Assembly: GCA_947463125.1 (NCBI GenBank)
Contig: CANHQZ010000001.1
Coordinates: forward strand, 108,157-172,156
Length of the DNA: 64,000 bases
Source: Flavobacteriales bacterium
Lineage (GTDB): Bacteria > Bacteroidota > Bacteroidia > NS11-12g > UBA955
Reading direction: 5' to 3'
The notes beneath the pieces were generated by a model. The model did no database searches. It saw only the letters and a program-made list of their open reading frames with translations, and was not told where the DNA came from. Positions 9,520 through 20,596 of this stretch are shown here, one piece after another. Within the stretch, counting starts at the first letter, position 1. Each line of letters starts with the position of its first letter. A program made the position numbers and the translations under genes.

Positions 9520-10623
9520 TTGGAATTATTTTATTTATTGTCTTTATCTCAGATTCCCGGTATCGGGCCCATTTCAGGAAAAACACTTATCAGCCACTGC
9601 GGCTCTGCCGAAGCTGTTTTCAAGGAAAAGAAACGTGTGCTTGAAAAAATTCCCGGAATCGGAAGTATGGGTGCGGCTGCCATACGGCAGGAACAGGGTG
9701 CATACATTGCTGAAAAAGAGCTCTCCTTTATTGAGAAGGAAGGAGTTCGGGTTTTACCCTACACATCCCCTGAATACCCCATCCGGCTGAAACAAATCCT
9801 GGACAGCCCACTCCTGCTGTTTGTCAGAGGCAATACCGAGCTCAACCCCATGCGCACCTGCGCCATTGTGGGGACGCGAAAAAACACGCCAGAAGGGGCG
9901 CTTACCACACGCAGCATCGTTTCCGGCTTAAAACAGCACAACTGCCATATCATCAGTGGGCTGGCTTTTGGCATTGACATCGTTGCACACAAAACGGCTG
10001 TGGATGAGCAGATACCTACGGTTGCGGTCGTGGCTCACGGGCTTGACATGGTTTATCCATTGCGGCATAAGGCCGTTGCAGATAAGATGATGGCCTCCGG
10101 TGGTGCCATTGTAAGCGAGCTTTTCAGCGGCACCCCGCTGCACCCGGATCTATTTCCGCGCAGAAACCGCATTGTGGCCGGCATGAGCGATGCGGTGGTG
10201 GTAATAGAAAGTATGATCAGGGGCGGCAGCATGATTACAGCACAAATTGCTCACAGTTATGACCGCGATGTATTTGCCGTGCCAGGAAAACCCGGAGACA
10301 AAATGAGTGAAGGCTGCAATTATCTGATAAAAAACCTAAAAGCAGGGTTGTGTGAAAATGCCGGAGATGTGGCCAGAGGTATGAATTGGGATATTGGTTG
10401 TGTGAAGAAAACGAATGTTCAGACCTCCATGCTTTTTGACCTTTCGCCTGAAGAGAAGTTGATTATGGATTGCCTCAAAGGCAAAGCCAAACATGCGGAT
10501 GAACTGCTATTGTCTACCGGTCTTCCAATGAGCCGGCTAACGCTCCTGCTGCTGGAAATGGAAATGAAACAGATGGTAAGCAGTCTTCCCGGAAAGATGT
10601 ATAGGAATATCGCCTTCGGCTGA
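9520..10623 (+). CDS. dprA: DNA-processing protein DprA
   Basis: DprA binds incoming single-stranded DNA and loads RecA during natural transformation. The 367-residue product has N-terminal helix-hairpin-helix-like IPGIGP motifs, the Rossmann-fold DNA-processing domain with GTR, SGLAFGID and the LFPRRNRIVAG segment, then RGGSMITA, and a C-terminal winged-helix region (about 305-367). The start is a TTG at 9520, the only sensible start downstream of the promoter. Its TGA abuts the stop codon of the convergent yidC with no base between. Confidence 0.94.
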   Translation: MELFYLLSLSQIPGIGPISGKTLISHCGSAEAVFKEKKRVLEKIPGIGSMGAAAIRQEQGAYIAEKELSFIEKEGVRVLPYTSPEYPIRLKQILDSPLLLFVRGNTELNPMRTCAIVGTRKNTPEGALTTRSIVSGLKQHNCHIISGLAFGIDIVAHKTAVDEQIPTVAVVAHGLDMVYPLRHKAVADKMMASGGAIVSELFSGTPLHPDLFPRRNRIVAGMSDAVVVIESMIRGGSMITAQIAHSYDRDVFAVPGKPGDKMSEGCNYLIKNLKAGLCENAGDVARGMNWDIGCVKKTNVQTSMLFDLSPEEKLIMDCLKGKAKHADELLLSTGLPMSRLTLLLLEMEMKQMVSSLPGKMYRNIAFG

Positions 10624-12471
10624 TTACTTTTTTCCGCCCGGCTTGCGGGGTTTAGCCTGCGTTTTTTGTTGCTGGGCCTTCATAACTTCTTCCAGTCGAC
10701 GCGAAAAATTGCTTTTCTTCACCGGCTTTTTGCGGGCTTCGGCAATCTGCTGGTGCAGTTTCTGATCGTCTACCAAACGGCGGATAGCAAACTGCTGTCC
10801 GAAAGTTACCATGTTGCTCACAAAGTAGTACCAGGTAAGACCGCTGGGGTAATCGTTTAGTACACCTAAGAAAATGATGGGCATGATATAGCCAATCCAT
10901 TTCATTTGACCGGTTACACCGGAAATCTGATTATTCAGATGGGTGTAAATAAGGGTAGAAATGGTCATCAGCAGGGTAAACAAGCTGATGTGACTGCCGT
11001 AACCGGGAACGTGGAAACCCAATTCTAGAATGCTATCGTACGCACTCAGGTCGGTGCTCCAAAGGAATGTTTTCTGCCTGAGTTCAAACAAAACCGGAAA
11101 AAACTGGAACAAAGCAAATAAAATGGGCATCTGCAGCAGCATGGGCACGCAGCCGCTCATGGGATTGACACCGGCTTTCTTGTACAAAGCCAGATTCTCT
11201 ACCTGAATCTTTTGCATATCATTGCCAAACTTCTCCTTTATCTGATCGATTTCAGGTTTTAGTATGCGCATTTTTGCCGTTGATATGTAGCTCTTGTACA
11301 CTAAAGGCAGCAGGATAAACTTGATAATCAGCGTAAGCAATAGAATCAGAATACCCATACTTCCGATTTTCCCATCCAGAAAATTGAATATGGGCAATAC
11401 CATCCAGCGGTTAACCCAACCAAAAATCCCCCATCCCAGCGGAATCATACGGTGCAACTCATGGTCAGCAAATCCGGGATTAACCGCCTGCAGCGTTTTG
11501 TAGCTGTTGGGCCCGAAGAAAAAAGACATATTCCATGTTTTTTCTTTTTCCCGGCTGTAAGGCAGGTAGAGTTCCGATTGCATATCCTTTATATAACCGG
11601 CCTCGCGGGTTTCTTTCCACTCCAGATTGCTTCCCTGGGCAAAACCATCCTTATTGATAATGGTGGCATTGAAATACTGCTGTTTAAACGCTATCCACTG
11701 CAGGTTTCCGGGGATTTTCTCCAGTCTTTCGGGGCTACTTGATGAAAGCGATTCAGGATGTTCGCCCGGAACACGGTAGGTAATGGTACTGTGCTGATTT
11801 TCAAACTGCATTCCCTTCTCCTGTTTGTGGAGAATGGCTCTCCAAATGAGTTTGAGGTCATTGTTGCGCTGAAATTCATTTTCAAGACCTTGCACTTTTA
11901 CGCTGTAATCCAACAAGAAATCCTGTTTTGACAGCGAGTATTTTTGTTCAATGTAGCCGCCGGTGCCGTTGTCGAGCCTAAAAGTAACACTTTCGGGGGT
12001 TTGCGATGCAATCTGCCAGTTAAACCTGTCGGTTCTAAGGACATCGTTTTTGGTGGTTATTTCATAAAAAAATTCCGTGTGCTTTTTATCCAGCAAAATC
12101 AGGTCGGTAGAGTCTGCCCGGCGGTATCGGTTTAGTTTAATCTGTGTTGGTCTGCCGCCCATGGTTGTGAAGGAAACTGTCATAGAAGCATTGGCCAGCG
12201 TTACTTCCGATGGCTGTCCGCCGAAGTGCTTTGAGAATCCTCCGTATATGGTTTTTAGCAGAGAGCTGTCTTTTTCTGCCACAGCAGACTTAAGTGTGTC
12301 GGCAGAAATTTCCTTTTCAACCGACTTGCCGACGGCAGCCTCGGTTTTAGCCAGGCTGTCGGCCATTCTTTTTTGACTGGCAATTTCCTGTTCAGAAGGA
12401 GCAGCCCACCAGTAATAACCTACCAGTATCAAAAAGATGAGCGAAAAACCTATGATTGTATTGCGATCCAT
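10624..12471 (-). CDS. yidC: Membrane protein insertase YidC
   Basis: YidC inserts proteins into the inner membrane alone or with SecYEG. The 615-residue product has an N-terminal transmembrane segment (about 5-25), a large periplasmic beta-domain (about 80-350) and the conserved C-terminal membrane core with MGILILLLT, PLVYKSYISTAKM, GCVPMLLQMPILFALF and a basic tail (about 570-615). It is divergent from atpD across a 158-base gap and convergent with dprA without spacing. Confidence 0.96.
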   Translation of the reverse strand: MDRNTIIGFSLIFLILVGYYWWAAPSEQEIASQKRMADSLAKTEAAVGKSVEKEISADTLKSAVAEKDSSLLKTIYGGFSKHFGGQPSEVTLANASMTVSFTTMGGRPTQIKLNRYRRADSTDLILLDKKHTEFFYEITTKNDVLRTDRFNWQIASQTPESVTFRLDNGTGGYIEQKYSLSKQDFLLDYSVKVQGLENEFQRNNDLKLIWRAILHKQEKGMQFENQHSTITYRVPGEHPESLSSSSPERLEKIPGNLQWIAFKQQYFNATIINKDGFAQGSNLEWKETREAGYIKDMQSELYLPYSREKEKTWNMSFFFGPNSYKTLQAVNPGFADHELHRMIPLGWGIFGWVNRWMVLPIFNFLDGKIGSMGILILLLTLIIKFILLPLVYKSYISTAKMRILKPEIDQIKEKFGNDMQKIQVENLALYKKAGVNPMSGCVPMLLQMPILFALFQFFPVLFELRQKTFLWSTDLSAYDSILELGFHVPGYGSHISLFTLLMTISTLIYTHLNNQISGVTGQMKWIGYIMPIIFLGVLNDYPSGLTWYYFVSNMVTFGQQFAIRRLVDDQKLHQQIAEARKKPVKKSNFSRRLEEVMKAQQQKTQAKPRKPGGKK

Positions 12472-12584
12472 GTTGAAGGGGCGAAATTAGGGATATTCTG
12501 CCTAAATTCACAGTAAAAATGCCTTTGAAAGATGGTTCCAAAATCCAATAAACAGGATGCAAAAAGATTTCAGCATTTATATGA

Positions 12585-14137
<1,553 letters not shown>

Positions 14138-14138
<1 letters not shown>

Positions 14139-14368
14139 TGATAGTAGAAATTTTAACTCCCGACAAAACGCTTTTCAGCGGAGAAGCCGACGTAGTTACC
14201 CTACCCGGAGCCCACGGCAGTTTTCAGGTTTTAAAAAACCACGCACCCATGATTGCCAATCTGAGCAAAGGAACCCTCAGCATCAAATCCGCTGACGGTA
14301 AACAACAGTTTGAGGTAAACGGCGGACTTGTCGAGGTGCTTAAAAACAAGGTAATTGTGCTGGTTTAA
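14138..14368 (+). CDS. atpC: ATP synthase F1 epsilon subunit, beta-domain only
   Basis: The 76-residue product matches the N-terminal beta-sandwich of epsilon (TPDKTLFSGEADVVTLPGA, then GSFQVLKNHAPM), which docks on gamma and the c-ring. The C-terminal helical hairpin that regulates ATP hydrolysis in longer epsilons (about 130-140 residues) is missing. Short epsilons are found in Bacteroidota, and a strong terminator follows at once, so this is probably the natural end. It is coupled to atpD by a one-base overlap. Confidence 0.93.
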
Positions 14369-14389
14369 TACGACCAACATACACTAAAC

Positions 14390-14424
14390 AAAAAGGGATG
14401 GCCTTCAGCCATCCCTTTTTGTTT
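14390..14424 (+). terminator. Rho-independent terminator of atpDC
   Basis: A perfect 13-base-pair stem (AAAAAGGGATGGC at 14390-14402 with 14408-14420) encloses a CTTCA loop and runs into a T tract. It ends the atpDC transcript. Confidence 0.9.
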
Positions 14425-14455
14425 ACCATTTTGTCATGACAATATCATTTGTATT

Positions 14456-14638
14456 GTTTAACTTTTCAACAACTACTTAAAACAAAACTCAAGCACAATC
14501 ATCTTCAAAACTGCGCCATTATTGCTTTACAAGTCTTTTTAACCACAACATCATATCGTTGTGATTTATTGTGTTTAACTTTTGTATTGCAATATTTACA
14601 CATTTTACTTGAACAAAAGACTTGTTTTGTTAAACTTT
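14456..14638 (+). repeat. Three GTTTAAC/GTTAAAC sites upstream of the sigma factor
   Basis: The AT-rich stretch before the sigma factor contains GTTTAACTTTT at 14456-14466, GTTTAACTTTTG at 14573-14584 and GTTAAACTTTGC at 14629-14640. The last overlaps the candidate -7 element. They could be alternative promoters or binding sites; in AT-rich DNA chance recurrence is possible. Apart from these I see nothing else in 14425-14608. Confidence 0.3.
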
Positions 14639-14639
14639 G
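14609..14639 (+). promoter_or_regulatory. Possible promoter of the ECF sigma factor
   Basis: TTG at 14609-14611, 19-base spacer, then TAAACTTTG, which has one extra base relative to TAnnTTTG. It ends 12 bases before the ATG at 14652 and would exclude the in-frame TTG at 14637. Confidence 0.4.
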
Positions 14640-14651
14640 CTAAACAAATCT

Positions 14652-15191
14652 ATGACAAAACTAACCTCAGACTTCAACAAACTCATGGTGCATGAATTGC
14701 AACCCTTGAGAAACTATGCATTGTCGTTGACCCACAACATGGACGATACGAAAGACCTGGTGCAGGAAACCTTGTTGAAGGCCCTGCGCTACAAAGACAA
14801 ATTTGCTGAAGGCACCAATCTTCGCGGATGGTTGTACACCATCATGAAGAACAACTTCATCAACAACTACCGCAGGGATGCCAAAAGAAACACGTTTCTT
14901 GACAGCACAGATAACACCTACTTCATCGATTTGCCTTCACACCGTGTAGATAACGATGCCGAACTGAAGTTCATCAGAAAGGATTTGGAAGATGCCATTG
15001 ACAGCTTGCCCCTTGAGTTAAAAATCACTTTTACGATGAATGCGGAAGGATACAAGTACCACGAGATTGCAGAAGAACTCAACATTCCGATAGGCACTGT
15101 TAAAACAAGAATATTTGTTGCAAGAAGAATTCTTCGCGAACAATTGGCTTCCTACGGAACTGAATTTGGCATGAGTGCAATGAATGCATAA
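14652..15191 (+). CDS. ECF-type RNA polymerase sigma factor
   Basis: The product (179 residues from the ATG) has sigma region 2 at about 25-70, with DDTKDLVQETLLKAL and NLRGWLYTIMKNNF, and region 4 at about 115-165 with GYKYHEIAEELNIPIGTVKTR, a helix-turn-helix. It lacks regions 1 and 3, as in extracytoplasmic-function sigmas. No anti-sigma gene is adjacent; it stands between two terminators. I start at ATG 14652 instead of TTG 14637 because the candidate -7 element ends at 14639. Targets are unknown; the neighbouring lycopene cyclase gene is a candidate. Confidence 0.92.
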   Translation: MTKLTSDFNKLMVHELQPLRNYALSLTHNMDDTKDLVQETLLKALRYKDKFAEGTNLRGWLYTIMKNNFINNYRRDAKRNTFLDSTDNTYFIDLPSHRVDNDAELKFIRKDLEDAIDSLPLELKITFTMNAEGYKYHEIAEELNIPIGTVKTRIFVARRILREQLASYGTEFGMSAMNA

Positions 15192-15212
15192 CAATAATTA
15201 ACGACCTTTGCA

Positions 15213-15240
15213 GGCATCCCACCATGGGATGCCTTTTTTT
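15213..15240 (+). terminator. Terminator after the sigma factor, abutting the next start
   Basis: A 9-base-pair stem (GGCATCCCA with TGGGATGCC, loop CCA) is followed by seven Ts. It ends only 5 bases before the ATG of the lycopene cyclase gene, so it may also control expression of that gene by read-through. Confidence 0.85.
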
Positions 15241-15245
15241 ATACT

Positions 15246-15974
15246 ATGAGCAACAGCACCTATTTCTGGATAGATATCGCAACGATTGCAGGCCCGCTTG
15301 CACTGTCTTTTGACAAAAGGGTTGCCTTTCATACCCAATGGAAATATTTCCTTTCTGCCATGCTCATTACATCGGGCATCTACCTGATCTGGGACGTGAT
15401 TTTTACCGCAATCGGGGTTTGGCATTTTAATCCAGCATTTGTAACCGGATTGTATATCGGCAACCTGCCGTGGGAAGAAGTCTTTTTCTTTGTCGCCGTT
15501 CCCTATGCATGCCTGTTTATTTACGCTTGTTTACGCCATTACTTTCCGAACCTGGAAAACAGAAACGCAGCAAGATTTATCTCACTCACATTGCTGGCAT
15601 TCAGTATTGGCATGGTGGTATTGCATTACAACCGGCTGTACACAGCGGTTACATTCAGTTTGATTGCATTTACCCTATTGAACCAGCTGCTGGTTACACG
15701 GGGTAGCTACATGTCTCATCTTTATGCTGCATGGTTCCTGAGTATTATCCCCATGCTGGTGGTGAACGGACTTCTGACCGGGTTACCTATCCTAATTTAT
15801 GAAAATGCGGAAAATCTGGGAATCAGGGTACCTGCCATGCTTCCCGGTATGCAATATGGCATTCCGGTTGAAGATTTCTTTTATAATTTACTGTATATGA
15901 TGTGGATGATCTGGATTTACGAAGCAAGAAAAAACAGAAAAGCCATTCACATCTTTACACCGGAGCCGGAATAA
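15246..15974 (+). CDS. Lycopene cyclase, fused two-domain CrtYc/CrtYd type
   Basis: The 242-residue integral membrane protein contains two copies of the lycopene cyclase domain. The diagnostic PxEE/D-type motif occurs twice: PWEEVFFF at 75-82 and PVEDFFYN at 207-214, each at the end of a membrane segment; about seven hydrophobic helices are seen. Such proteins add beta-ionone rings to lycopene in carotenoid synthesis. No phytoene synthase or desaturase gene lies in the window, so it is an isolated pathway gene. The neighbouring ECF sigma gene suggests light or stress control, but this is inference. Confidence 0.85.
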   Translation: MSNSTYFWIDIATIAGPLALSFDKRVAFHTQWKYFLSAMLITSGIYLIWDVIFTAIGVWHFNPAFVTGLYIGNLPWEEVFFFVAVPYACLFIYACLRHYFPNLENRNAARFISLTLLAFSIGMVVLHYNRLYTAVTFSLIAFTLLNQLLVTRGSYMSHLYAAWFLSIIPMLVVNGLLTGLPILIYENAENLGIRVPAMLPGMQYGIPVEDFFYNLLYMMWMIWIYEARKNRKAIHIFTPEPE

Positions 15975-15983
15975 AGGCTACTG

Positions 15984-16976
15984 TTAGCGCGCTGTATCCG
16001 CCGATACACCCCTTTTTTCACTCGCCTTTTTGGCTTTCTTACGCTGCGATTTCCCCCATGGCAAAGGCAAGAACTTTTCAGGATAATGATTGATGTCATA
16101 CGCCAGGGTTTCCAGGTTTTTGGTGGTTTTCACCAGGTTGTCATACAGAACAGGATCTTTGGCAAGTTTTCCCAAAGAACCTTTACCCTGCTCAATATTT
16201 CTGGTTATCACCGCCAAAGAGGAGGCAGTTTCTTTTAAATCCCTGCCAATTTTCTGCAATTCAATGCTGTCCAGCCGTGCGGTTGTTCTGTTTAGGTTTT
16301 TCAAACTGCCCTCGATGCTTTTGCCATACTGATCCAGACTCGATGAAAAACGGGCGGCATTATCCAGGGTTGCTGTCAATCCGGGGCGCGAAGCCGCCAG
16401 TGTTCCCCGTATTTCGGAAATAGTGCTATTCAAGGAAGCGAGTACCACCGGTAGCTGATCAACAGCCTGGGTAAGACTTTGACGGGCTATAATAGCGTTC
16501 AGATGTGCTAACAGCGAATCTGCACCTGCTGCAATGGGAGCAATTTTTTCATTCACCATACTCATCACATCCTGCGTATACATGGGCAGTAGGGTATCTC
16601 CATCTTCCGCGTAGGTTTTGGAATTACCCGGTATCAGTTTCAGTGTAGTGGAACCGAGCAACGCAGATTCTATTTTTATTTTTGAATTTTTGGGAATTTT
16701 AATTTCGCTGTAGATTTCAATTTCAGTGACCACTTTGCCCGACTGGGGATCCATTTCCATGGTGCGTAGCTGCCCGACCCTGAATCCGTTGTACATAACG
16801 GCTGTATTGTCTGCGAGCCCCTGAGCACTGTCATACAACACCACAAATTCCCGGGCACCTCCGAGCGGATTGTCTCTTCCGACCATGTAATTATAACCCA
16901 GAATCAGAACGGTGATGGCTACCGCTGCCAGTGTGCCTACTTTTGTTTCTTTGGATACGCCTGTAAATAATGCCAC
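15984..16976 (-). CDS. MCE/MlaD-domain protein
   Basis: The 330-residue product has one N-terminal transmembrane helix (about 13-30) and one MCE domain (about 38-115: YDSAQGLADNTAVMYNGFRVGQL), then a long helical region (about 130-290) and a basic tail. MCE proteins form hexameric rings that carry lipids across the periplasm with an ABC transporter. No mla permease or ATPase gene is adjacent. It follows the amidase gene by 32 bases on the same strand, an arrangement common in Bacteroidota. Confidence 0.9.
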   Translation of the reverse strand: MALFTGVSKETKVGTLAAVAITVLILGYNYMVGRDNPLGGAREFVVLYDSAQGLADNTAVMYNGFRVGQLRTMEMDPQSGKVVTEIEIYSEIKIPKNSKIKIESALLGSTTLKLIPGNSKTYAEDGDTLLPMYTQDVMSMVNEKIAPIAAGADSLLAHLNAIIARQSLTQAVDQLPVVLASLNSTISEIRGTLAASRPGLTATLDNAARFSSSLDQYGKSIEGSLKNLNRTTARLDSIELQKIGRDLKETASSLAVITRNIEQGKGSLGKLAKDPVLYDNLVKTTKNLETLAYDINHYPEKFLPLPWGKSQRKKAKKASEKRGVSADTAR

Positions 16977-17008
16977 GTTAAATGTTGTTCAAAGATAAGA
17001 CTAAATCA

Positions 17009-17866
17009 TTAACGGCGCATATCACCGCTGTCACGCACCTGTGCTGACTTTTCCTCCTGATTTTTTGCAGGTGTCGCTTTTTCAAGTTCACGCTTGTACT
17101 GCCGAACAGCCCTGAAAATCCCTTTGGCAATGGTCCTCTGCCCTTCTTCGGTTTTCAAAAAACTCCGGTCAGACTGATTTGTTAAAAACCCAATTTCCAC
17201 CAAAACGGAAGGCATGGCTGTTTGCCACAATACCAAAAATCCGGCTTGTTTAACACCACGGCTTTTTATTTTGGAAATCTTATGGGTATGAGATTCAACA
17301 AGGGTGCTAAATTTCAGGCTTTGCTGTAAAAATGCATTTTGAACCAGAGAAAAAATAATGTGTCCCTCCGGCGAATTGGGATCAAAACCTCCATAACGTT
17401 CATTGGTTTTGTAATTGGATTCAAATTTAATCGCGGAGTTTTCCCGTTTGGCAACATCCAGATTCCCCTGGGTTTTGTGCAATCCCATAAAATAGGTCTC
17501 TGAGCCTGCTGCCGAGGTATTTACATTGCTGTTGCAATGAATGGAAACAAATAAATCTGCCTTTATTTTATTTGCCATATTTGGCCGCTCCCAAAGCTCC
17601 ACAAACTTGTCTGTTTTGCGGGTAAAGACTACCTGCACATCCTGCAAACTATCTTCTATCATTTTACCCAGTTTCAGTGAAACCGCCAGCGTTACTGCTT
17701 TTTCCCAAATTTCATTGGCCCCGTTGCAACCGGGATCCAGGCCACCGTGTCCTGGATCTATAACAATGGTTTTAACCTGTTTTCCGGGAACGCGGTTCAC
17801 AGGCTTGCCTGAAGGAAGCGTGGTAATCAGCAGAAGCAGCAGCAGACCAAAAGCAATGCGTCTCAT
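17009..17866 (-). CDS. N-acetylmuramoyl-L-alanine amidase (Amidase_3)
   Basis: The 285-residue periplasmic enzyme cleaves the bond between MurNAc and L-Ala in peptidoglycan. A signal peptide (1-20) precedes the Amidase_3 domain. Zinc ligands are His40 in IDPGHGG, Glu55 in NEIWEKA and His110 in FVSIHCNSN; the catalytic Glu lies in VLVEIGFLTN. The KTQGN and ENSAIKFE region matches the family's active-site lid. It heads an operon with the MCE gene and is divergent from the LptD-like gene, so envelope maintenance genes are grouped here. Confidence 0.95.
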   Translation of the reverse strand: MRRIAFGLLLLLLITTLPSGKPVNRVPGKQVKTIVIDPGHGGLDPGCNGANEIWEKAVTLAVSLKLGKMIEDSLQDVQVVFTRKTDKFVELWERPNMANKIKADLFVSIHCNSNVNTSAAGSETYFMGLHKTQGNLDVAKRENSAIKFESNYKTNERYGGFDPNSPEGHIIFSLVQNAFLQQSLKFSTLVESHTHKISKIKSRGVKQAGFLVLWQTAMPSVLVEIGFLTNQSDRSFLKTEEGQRTIAKGIFRAVRQYKRELEKATPAKNQEEKSAQVRDSGDMRR

Positions 17867-17973
17867 GGGGTAACTTTTATCATAACTTCACAAACCTTGC
17901 CAAAATTTTGACACAATCGTTAAATTTTTCAAGGAATGGCAAAGTTTTTGACGAATTTCGCGGTATCTCCCTT

Positions 17974-20565
17974 ATGCGCAACCATGATGCTGCAAATCTT
18001 TATGAACTTTCGTTGTGGAAGGTTTGCATTTTTATCATGCTTGCAGTCTCAACAGTCCATCCGGAAAGGGTTTCAGCCCAAGTGTCAACTCCTTCCGACA
18101 CCCTAAAAAAAGGCATTTCCCGACCCGGCAGTGATCTGGATAAACCGATTGTTTACAAAGCAGCCGATTCCATTTGGTTCAACCTGAAGAAAAATAAGGT
18201 TTACCTGTATAAAAATGCATCCATCGAATACGGCGAAATGAATTTGACGGCTCATTTTATCGAAATCGATTTAACCAAAAAAGAAATTTTTGCCACAGGC
18301 GGTCCTGACAGTACCGGCAAATACAGCAATCTCCCTGTGCTCAAGGACGGCGGCGACAACTACAAGGCCGACAGCATACGTTACAACAGCAACTCAAAGA
18401 AAGGCAGGGTTTATGGTTTAAGGCTAACACAGGATGAAGCCGTCATTCACCTGACCAAGGTACTGAAACAGGACGACGGCAGTTTTGTGGGACAAAGCGG
18501 AAAAATAACGACCTGCAACGAAGACCATCCCCATTTCTATTTCAATGCAAGCAGAATAAAGGTTATACCGAATAACAAAGCTCTATTTGGCGCAGCCAAC
18601 CTTGTGGTGGAGGACGTTCCCACTCCCCTGGCTGTTCCCTTCGGAATTGCACCGCTAAAAAAAGGTCAGCGCAACGGCATTTTATTTCCCGGATACGGAT
18701 ACAACCAATTTAACAAAAGTTTCTACCTGCAAAATTTCGGATACTATCTGGGCCTGGGAGAGCATGCAGACCTTACGGTCACTACCGATGCATACCTCAA
18801 TGGCGACCTGAGGCTTGGTGTAACATCCAACCTTGTAAAACGGTATAAATACAGAAGTAACTTTGGTCTGGGGGCCAGCTGGTTTGGCAATGGACTTGAG
18901 CGCAGCAGTCCGGGCTTTAAAAAGAACCTGGACATGAGCATCAGGGGTAATTTTGCATTCGACCCCAAATACCTTCCGGGGGTTTCTCTGAATGGCGATA
19001 TCAATATTCAAACCGGCAACTTTAACCGCCTGAATTCCAGGGATATCAACAGCATTAGCAACCAGCAGTTTCAGAGTTCTGTTAATTTTGGCAAAACCTT
19101 TTTCCAGAACAAGGTCAATTTTACAGCAGCCGCAAGGCACTCACAAAACACGGCCAACAGAGACTTTCGGCTTGAACTGCCCAGCCTTAACCTGGGTGTT
19201 TCCTCACTAACCCCCTTTGCAGGAAAAAACAGCAGCGGAAACAAATGGTATGAGCAATTGCGACTCAGCTACAACATGCAGTTCAGCAATGTAATCAATA
19301 CCAAAGACAGCATATTATTCAGCCGCGATTATAAAAAAGCACTGCAAAAGACCCAGAGCGGTATCAGCCACAGCCTTCCTATCAATACCAACATTAAACT
19401 GCTCAAGGGAATTGTGAACATGTCTCCGTCATTCAATTACCGCGAAACCTGGTACCTGAAAGCCACCGATCAGTTTATGGATGACACGGGAACGATACAA
19501 ACCCGCGAAGAGAATGGATTCTTCAGGCTGAACAACTGGGACTTCAACACAGGATTCACTACCAACATCTACGGCACTTTCCAGCGAACAAAAGCCAAAA
19601 AAATCAAGGCTTTACGTCATACCATAACCCCCACTGTGAGCATGGGCTACCAGCCAAAAATCAATGCAGCGCTGCGCGGCTGGGAACGAAACTACACCGA
19701 CACTTCCGGCAAGCAGGTCCGTTACAACCGTTTTGAAAGAGGCATATACGGGGGCGGCCAAAGCCAGGTTGAAAGCGGTTATGTGGGATTTGGCGTAAAC
19801 AATAACCTTCAGGGTAAGAAAGTTGTGAGTACGGACAGCAACGGCAAAGAGAAACTGGAAAAGTTCAATCTGATTGATCAGCTTAGTTTCAATACCCGCT
19901 ACAATCTGGCTGCCACCAAGTTCAAATGGAGCGATGTATCTGCCAATTTCAACACGACGTTGATGAAGAACATCAACATTACCGCAAGATCCGCCTTCAG
20001 CCTGTATCAAAAAGATTCTCTGTTGAAAAACGTGCAGCGGTTCTTGTATGAAGACAAGAAAACACCCCTGCGCATGCGCAATGCAGGCATAAGTTTAAGT
20101 ACGCGTTTGGGTCCTGAAATGTTCAGAAAGAAAACCGAGGATACACCCGCCAAAACCAAAGAGAACGGCGATGAACAGGAGAAGAAAGACATCCTCGGCC
20201 GTCCTGATGATTACTTCCATTTTGATATTCCCTGGAACATAGCGCTAACGTATGTATTTGACTACAATGCGGAGGCTAATAATAAAGCTCAGCGTATTGG
20301 GAGCAACCGAATCAATATCAGCGGCGATATCAGCATCACCCCTGAATGGAAGATTGGCTATACCACCGGCTACGATCTGCAGGAAAAAGAAATCGCAACC
20401 AGCCAGTTTACCGTGAGCCGCAACCTGCACTGCTGGCAAATTGATTTTAACTGGGTTCCATCCGGTTTTGCCAAGCAGTGGACATTCAGCATAAGACCCA
20501 AATCTGGAATGCTGCAGGACATGAAGCTCAACAAACGTGCATTCTTCAATCCTATAATGTTCTAA
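17974..20565 (+). CDS. lptD: LptD-like outer-membrane LPS assembly protein
   Basis: The frame opens at a TTG (17908), but I prefer the ATG at 17974, giving 863 residues and a signal peptide ending VSAQ. Residues about 45-190 form the periplasmic OstA/LptA-like beta-jellyroll (KVYLYKNASIEYGEMNLTA, ATGGPDSTGKY), and the rest is a long beta-barrel with the NGILFPGYGYNQFNKSFYL segment typical of Bacteroidota LptD. The protein would insert lipopolysaccharide into the outer leaflet. No lptE is adjacent. It is divergent from the amidase. Confidence 0.85.
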   Translation: MRNHDAANLYELSLWKVCIFIMLAVSTVHPERVSAQVSTPSDTLKKGISRPGSDLDKPIVYKAADSIWFNLKKNKVYLYKNASIEYGEMNLTAHFIEIDLTKKEIFATGGPDSTGKYSNLPVLKDGGDNYKADSIRYNSNSKKGRVYGLRLTQDEAVIHLTKVLKQDDGSFVGQSGKITTCNEDHPHFYFNASRIKVIPNNKALFGAANLVVEDVPTPLAVPFGIAPLKKGQRNGILFPGYGYNQFNKSFYLQNFGYYLGLGEHADLTVTTDAYLNGDLRLGVTSNLVKRYKYRSNFGLGASWFGNGLERSSPGFKKNLDMSIRGNFAFDPKYLPGVSLNGDINIQTGNFNRLNSRDINSISNQQFQSSVNFGKTFFQNKVNFTAAARHSQNTANRDFRLELPSLNLGVSSLTPFAGKNSSGNKWYEQLRLSYNMQFSNVINTKDSILFSRDYKKALQKTQSGISHSLPINTNIKLLKGIVNMSPSFNYRETWYLKATDQFMDDTGTIQTREENGFFRLNNWDFNTGFTTNIYGTFQRTKAKKIKALRHTITPTVSMGYQPKINAALRGWERNYTDTSGKQVRYNRFERGIYGGGQSQVESGYVGFGVNNNLQGKKVVSTDSNGKEKLEKFNLIDQLSFNTRYNLAATKFKWSDVSANFNTTLMKNINITARSAFSLYQKDSLLKNVQRFLYEDKKTPLRMRNAGISLSTRLGPEMFRKKTEDTPAKTKENGDEQEKKDILGRPDDYFHFDIPWNIALTYVFDYNAEANNKAQRIGSNRINISGDISITPEWKIGYTTGYDLQEKEIATSQFTVSRNLHCWQIDFNWVPSGFAKQWTFSIRPKSGMLQDMKLNKRAFFNPIMF

Positions 20566-20596
20566 ACAATTTTAAAACTATAAATGTTAAACATGT

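Noticed and set aside
9500..9790. Separate small gene overlapping the dprA start
   Set aside because: It is an alternate frame of the dprA 5' end and has no family features; the dprA frame is clearly conserved.
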